Assembly (NCBI RefSeq): GCF_030652235.1
Contig: NZ_JAUSBA010000008.1
Location: forward strand, 26,633-90,632
From: Cypionkella sp.
GTDB taxonomy: Bacteria; Pseudomonadota; Alphaproteobacteria; Rhodobacterales; Rhodobacteraceae
Length of the DNA: 64,000 nucleotides
Direction of reading: 5' to 3'
Under the pieces are notes generated by a model, which saw nothing but the letters and a program-made list of their open reading frames with translations, had not been told where the DNA came from and ran no database searches. The translations under genes were made by a program, and so were the position numbers. Shown here piece after piece: positions 63,707 through 64,000 of this stretch. Numbering within the stretch: the stretch's first letter is position 1; the number at the start of each line of letters is the position of its first letter.

Positions 63707-63859
63707 TTACTCAATAGCGTCAATGAACCGTCCATAGTCCTCGCTGACCTCGCGGGCCTCGCTGAATGCCCGGGCCCGCTCTTCATCGATGCAGCGGAAA
63801 TAATCCTGCACCTCCGCAATATAGGTCTCGAAATCTCCCCGGATCAGATCCCTATAAAT
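63707..63859 (-). pseudogene. Small conserved gene, 3' part, cut by a Tn3 end
   Basis: The minus strand reads IYRDLIRGDFETYIAEVQDY, then FRCIDEERARAFSEAREVSE and DYGRFIDAIE with a stop at 63707. It has good coding character, but the frame has no start: it runs directly into the tip of a 38-bp Tn3-type inverted repeat at 63860. The missing 5' part should be beyond the transposon, outside the window. I do not recognise the family. Confidence 0.65.
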
Positions 63860-63897
63860 GGGGTCTGATGCCGGAGAGTGCGGAATAGTACGCTAAG
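63860..63897. repeat. 38-bp terminal inverted repeat of a Tn3-family transposon
   Basis: The sequence begins GGGGTCTGATGCCGGAGAGT and ends CGCTAAG, the classic length and GGGG...TAAG form of Tn3-family ends. It lies 9 bp from the stop codon of a Tn3-type transposase, the usual arrangement. The transposon extends to the right, beyond the window. Confidence 0.88.
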
Positions 63898-63906
63898 CCC
63901 GACGGG

Positions 63907-64000
63907 TCATCGTTTTGGCCATCGATACTCCCCCGTAAGAAGGATGTGAGCCCACCCGAGCGGCGAGATGTGCGCCAGCAGCTCGGGTGGGCATTCTAAT
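63907..64000 (-). CDS. tnpA: Tn3-family transposase TnpA, C-terminal end (partial)
   Basis: The minus strand reads LECPPELLAHISPLGWAHIL followed by LTGEYRWPKR and a TGA at 63907. SPLGW-HI-LTG-Y-W is the hallmark end of Tn3-family transposases. Only 30 codons are inside the window. The stop is 9 bp from the inverted repeat at 63860-63897. Confidence 0.85.
   Translation of the reverse strand, partial: LECPPELLAHISPLGWAHILLTGEYRWPKR

Overview
The window looks like an accessory replicon, or a heavily rearranged chromosomal region, of a marine alphaproteobacterium close to Rhodobacteraceae. The evidence is the ehu/eut/doe gene order, the GC-rich codon use with dense ATGA overlaps, and the rml operon followed by an exopolysaccharide locus. 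A link to the rhamnose-operon 'biofilm plasmids' of roseobacters is an inference. No replication or partition module is visible.

Layout. (1) 1-9632: ectoine/hydroxyectoine uptake and catabolism. doeA runs off the left edge and diverges from ehuB-ehuC-ehuD-ehuA-eutB-eutC. An AsnC-type regulator diverges from doeD (aminotransferase) and doeC (aldehyde dehydrogenase). (2) 9636-18384: a mobile-element block holding an ISL3 element split by an IS3-like element, a cargo-free TniA-TniB-TniQ transposon, an IS110 fragment and a complete IS110/IS1111 element. (3) 18474-21794: a complete rmlC-rmlB-rmlD-rmlA operon for dTDP-L-rhamnose. (4) 21865-25445: a second IS block with an ISKra4-type element broken by a 141-bp MITE, an IS110 3' fragment and an IS630 fragment. 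(5) 42991 down to 25473: one tight minus-strand operon of about 17.5 kb. It starts with a nonulosonic (legionaminic-type) acid pathway (legB, legC, neuC, neuB, neuD, ptmE-like, neuA) and continues with a capsule-type protein, flippase, acyltransferases, polymerase, transferase-like proteins and sugar-modifying enzymes. (6) 43270-48923: IS1380 and IS630 remnants, an acyltransferase fragment, a methyltransferase, a decayed epimerase, glmS and an EPS-type MarR regulator. (7) 49410-57723: polysaccharide initiation and export, with a WecA-like transferase, a NusG-like antiterminator, an intact IS630, Wza, Wzb and Wzc homologues, and two secreted proteins. (8) 57891-64000: decayed DNA with a membrane gene split by an IS66 element, an IS110 end, a TraG-type fragment, an HTH protein, a secreted protein, and a small gene cut by the end of a Tn3-family transposon that leaves the window.

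How it works together. Ectoines enter through EhuABCD and are degraded through EutB, EutC, DoeA, DoeD and DoeC. In the polysaccharide region GlmS supplies amino sugar, the leg/neu genes make a CMP-activated nonulosonic acid, and rmlCBDA makes dTDP-rhamnose. The WecA-like enzyme would start the repeat unit, Wzx and Wzy would flip and polymerise it, and Wza/Wzb/Wzc would export it. A 164-bp direct repeat of an IS110 end lies on each side of this entire polysaccharide region.

Many insertions can be reconstructed base by base: the IS3-like element in ISL3, the MITE in ISKra4, IS66 in a membrane gene, and Tn3 in a small gene. Several gaps without open reading frames hold recognisable gene fragments.
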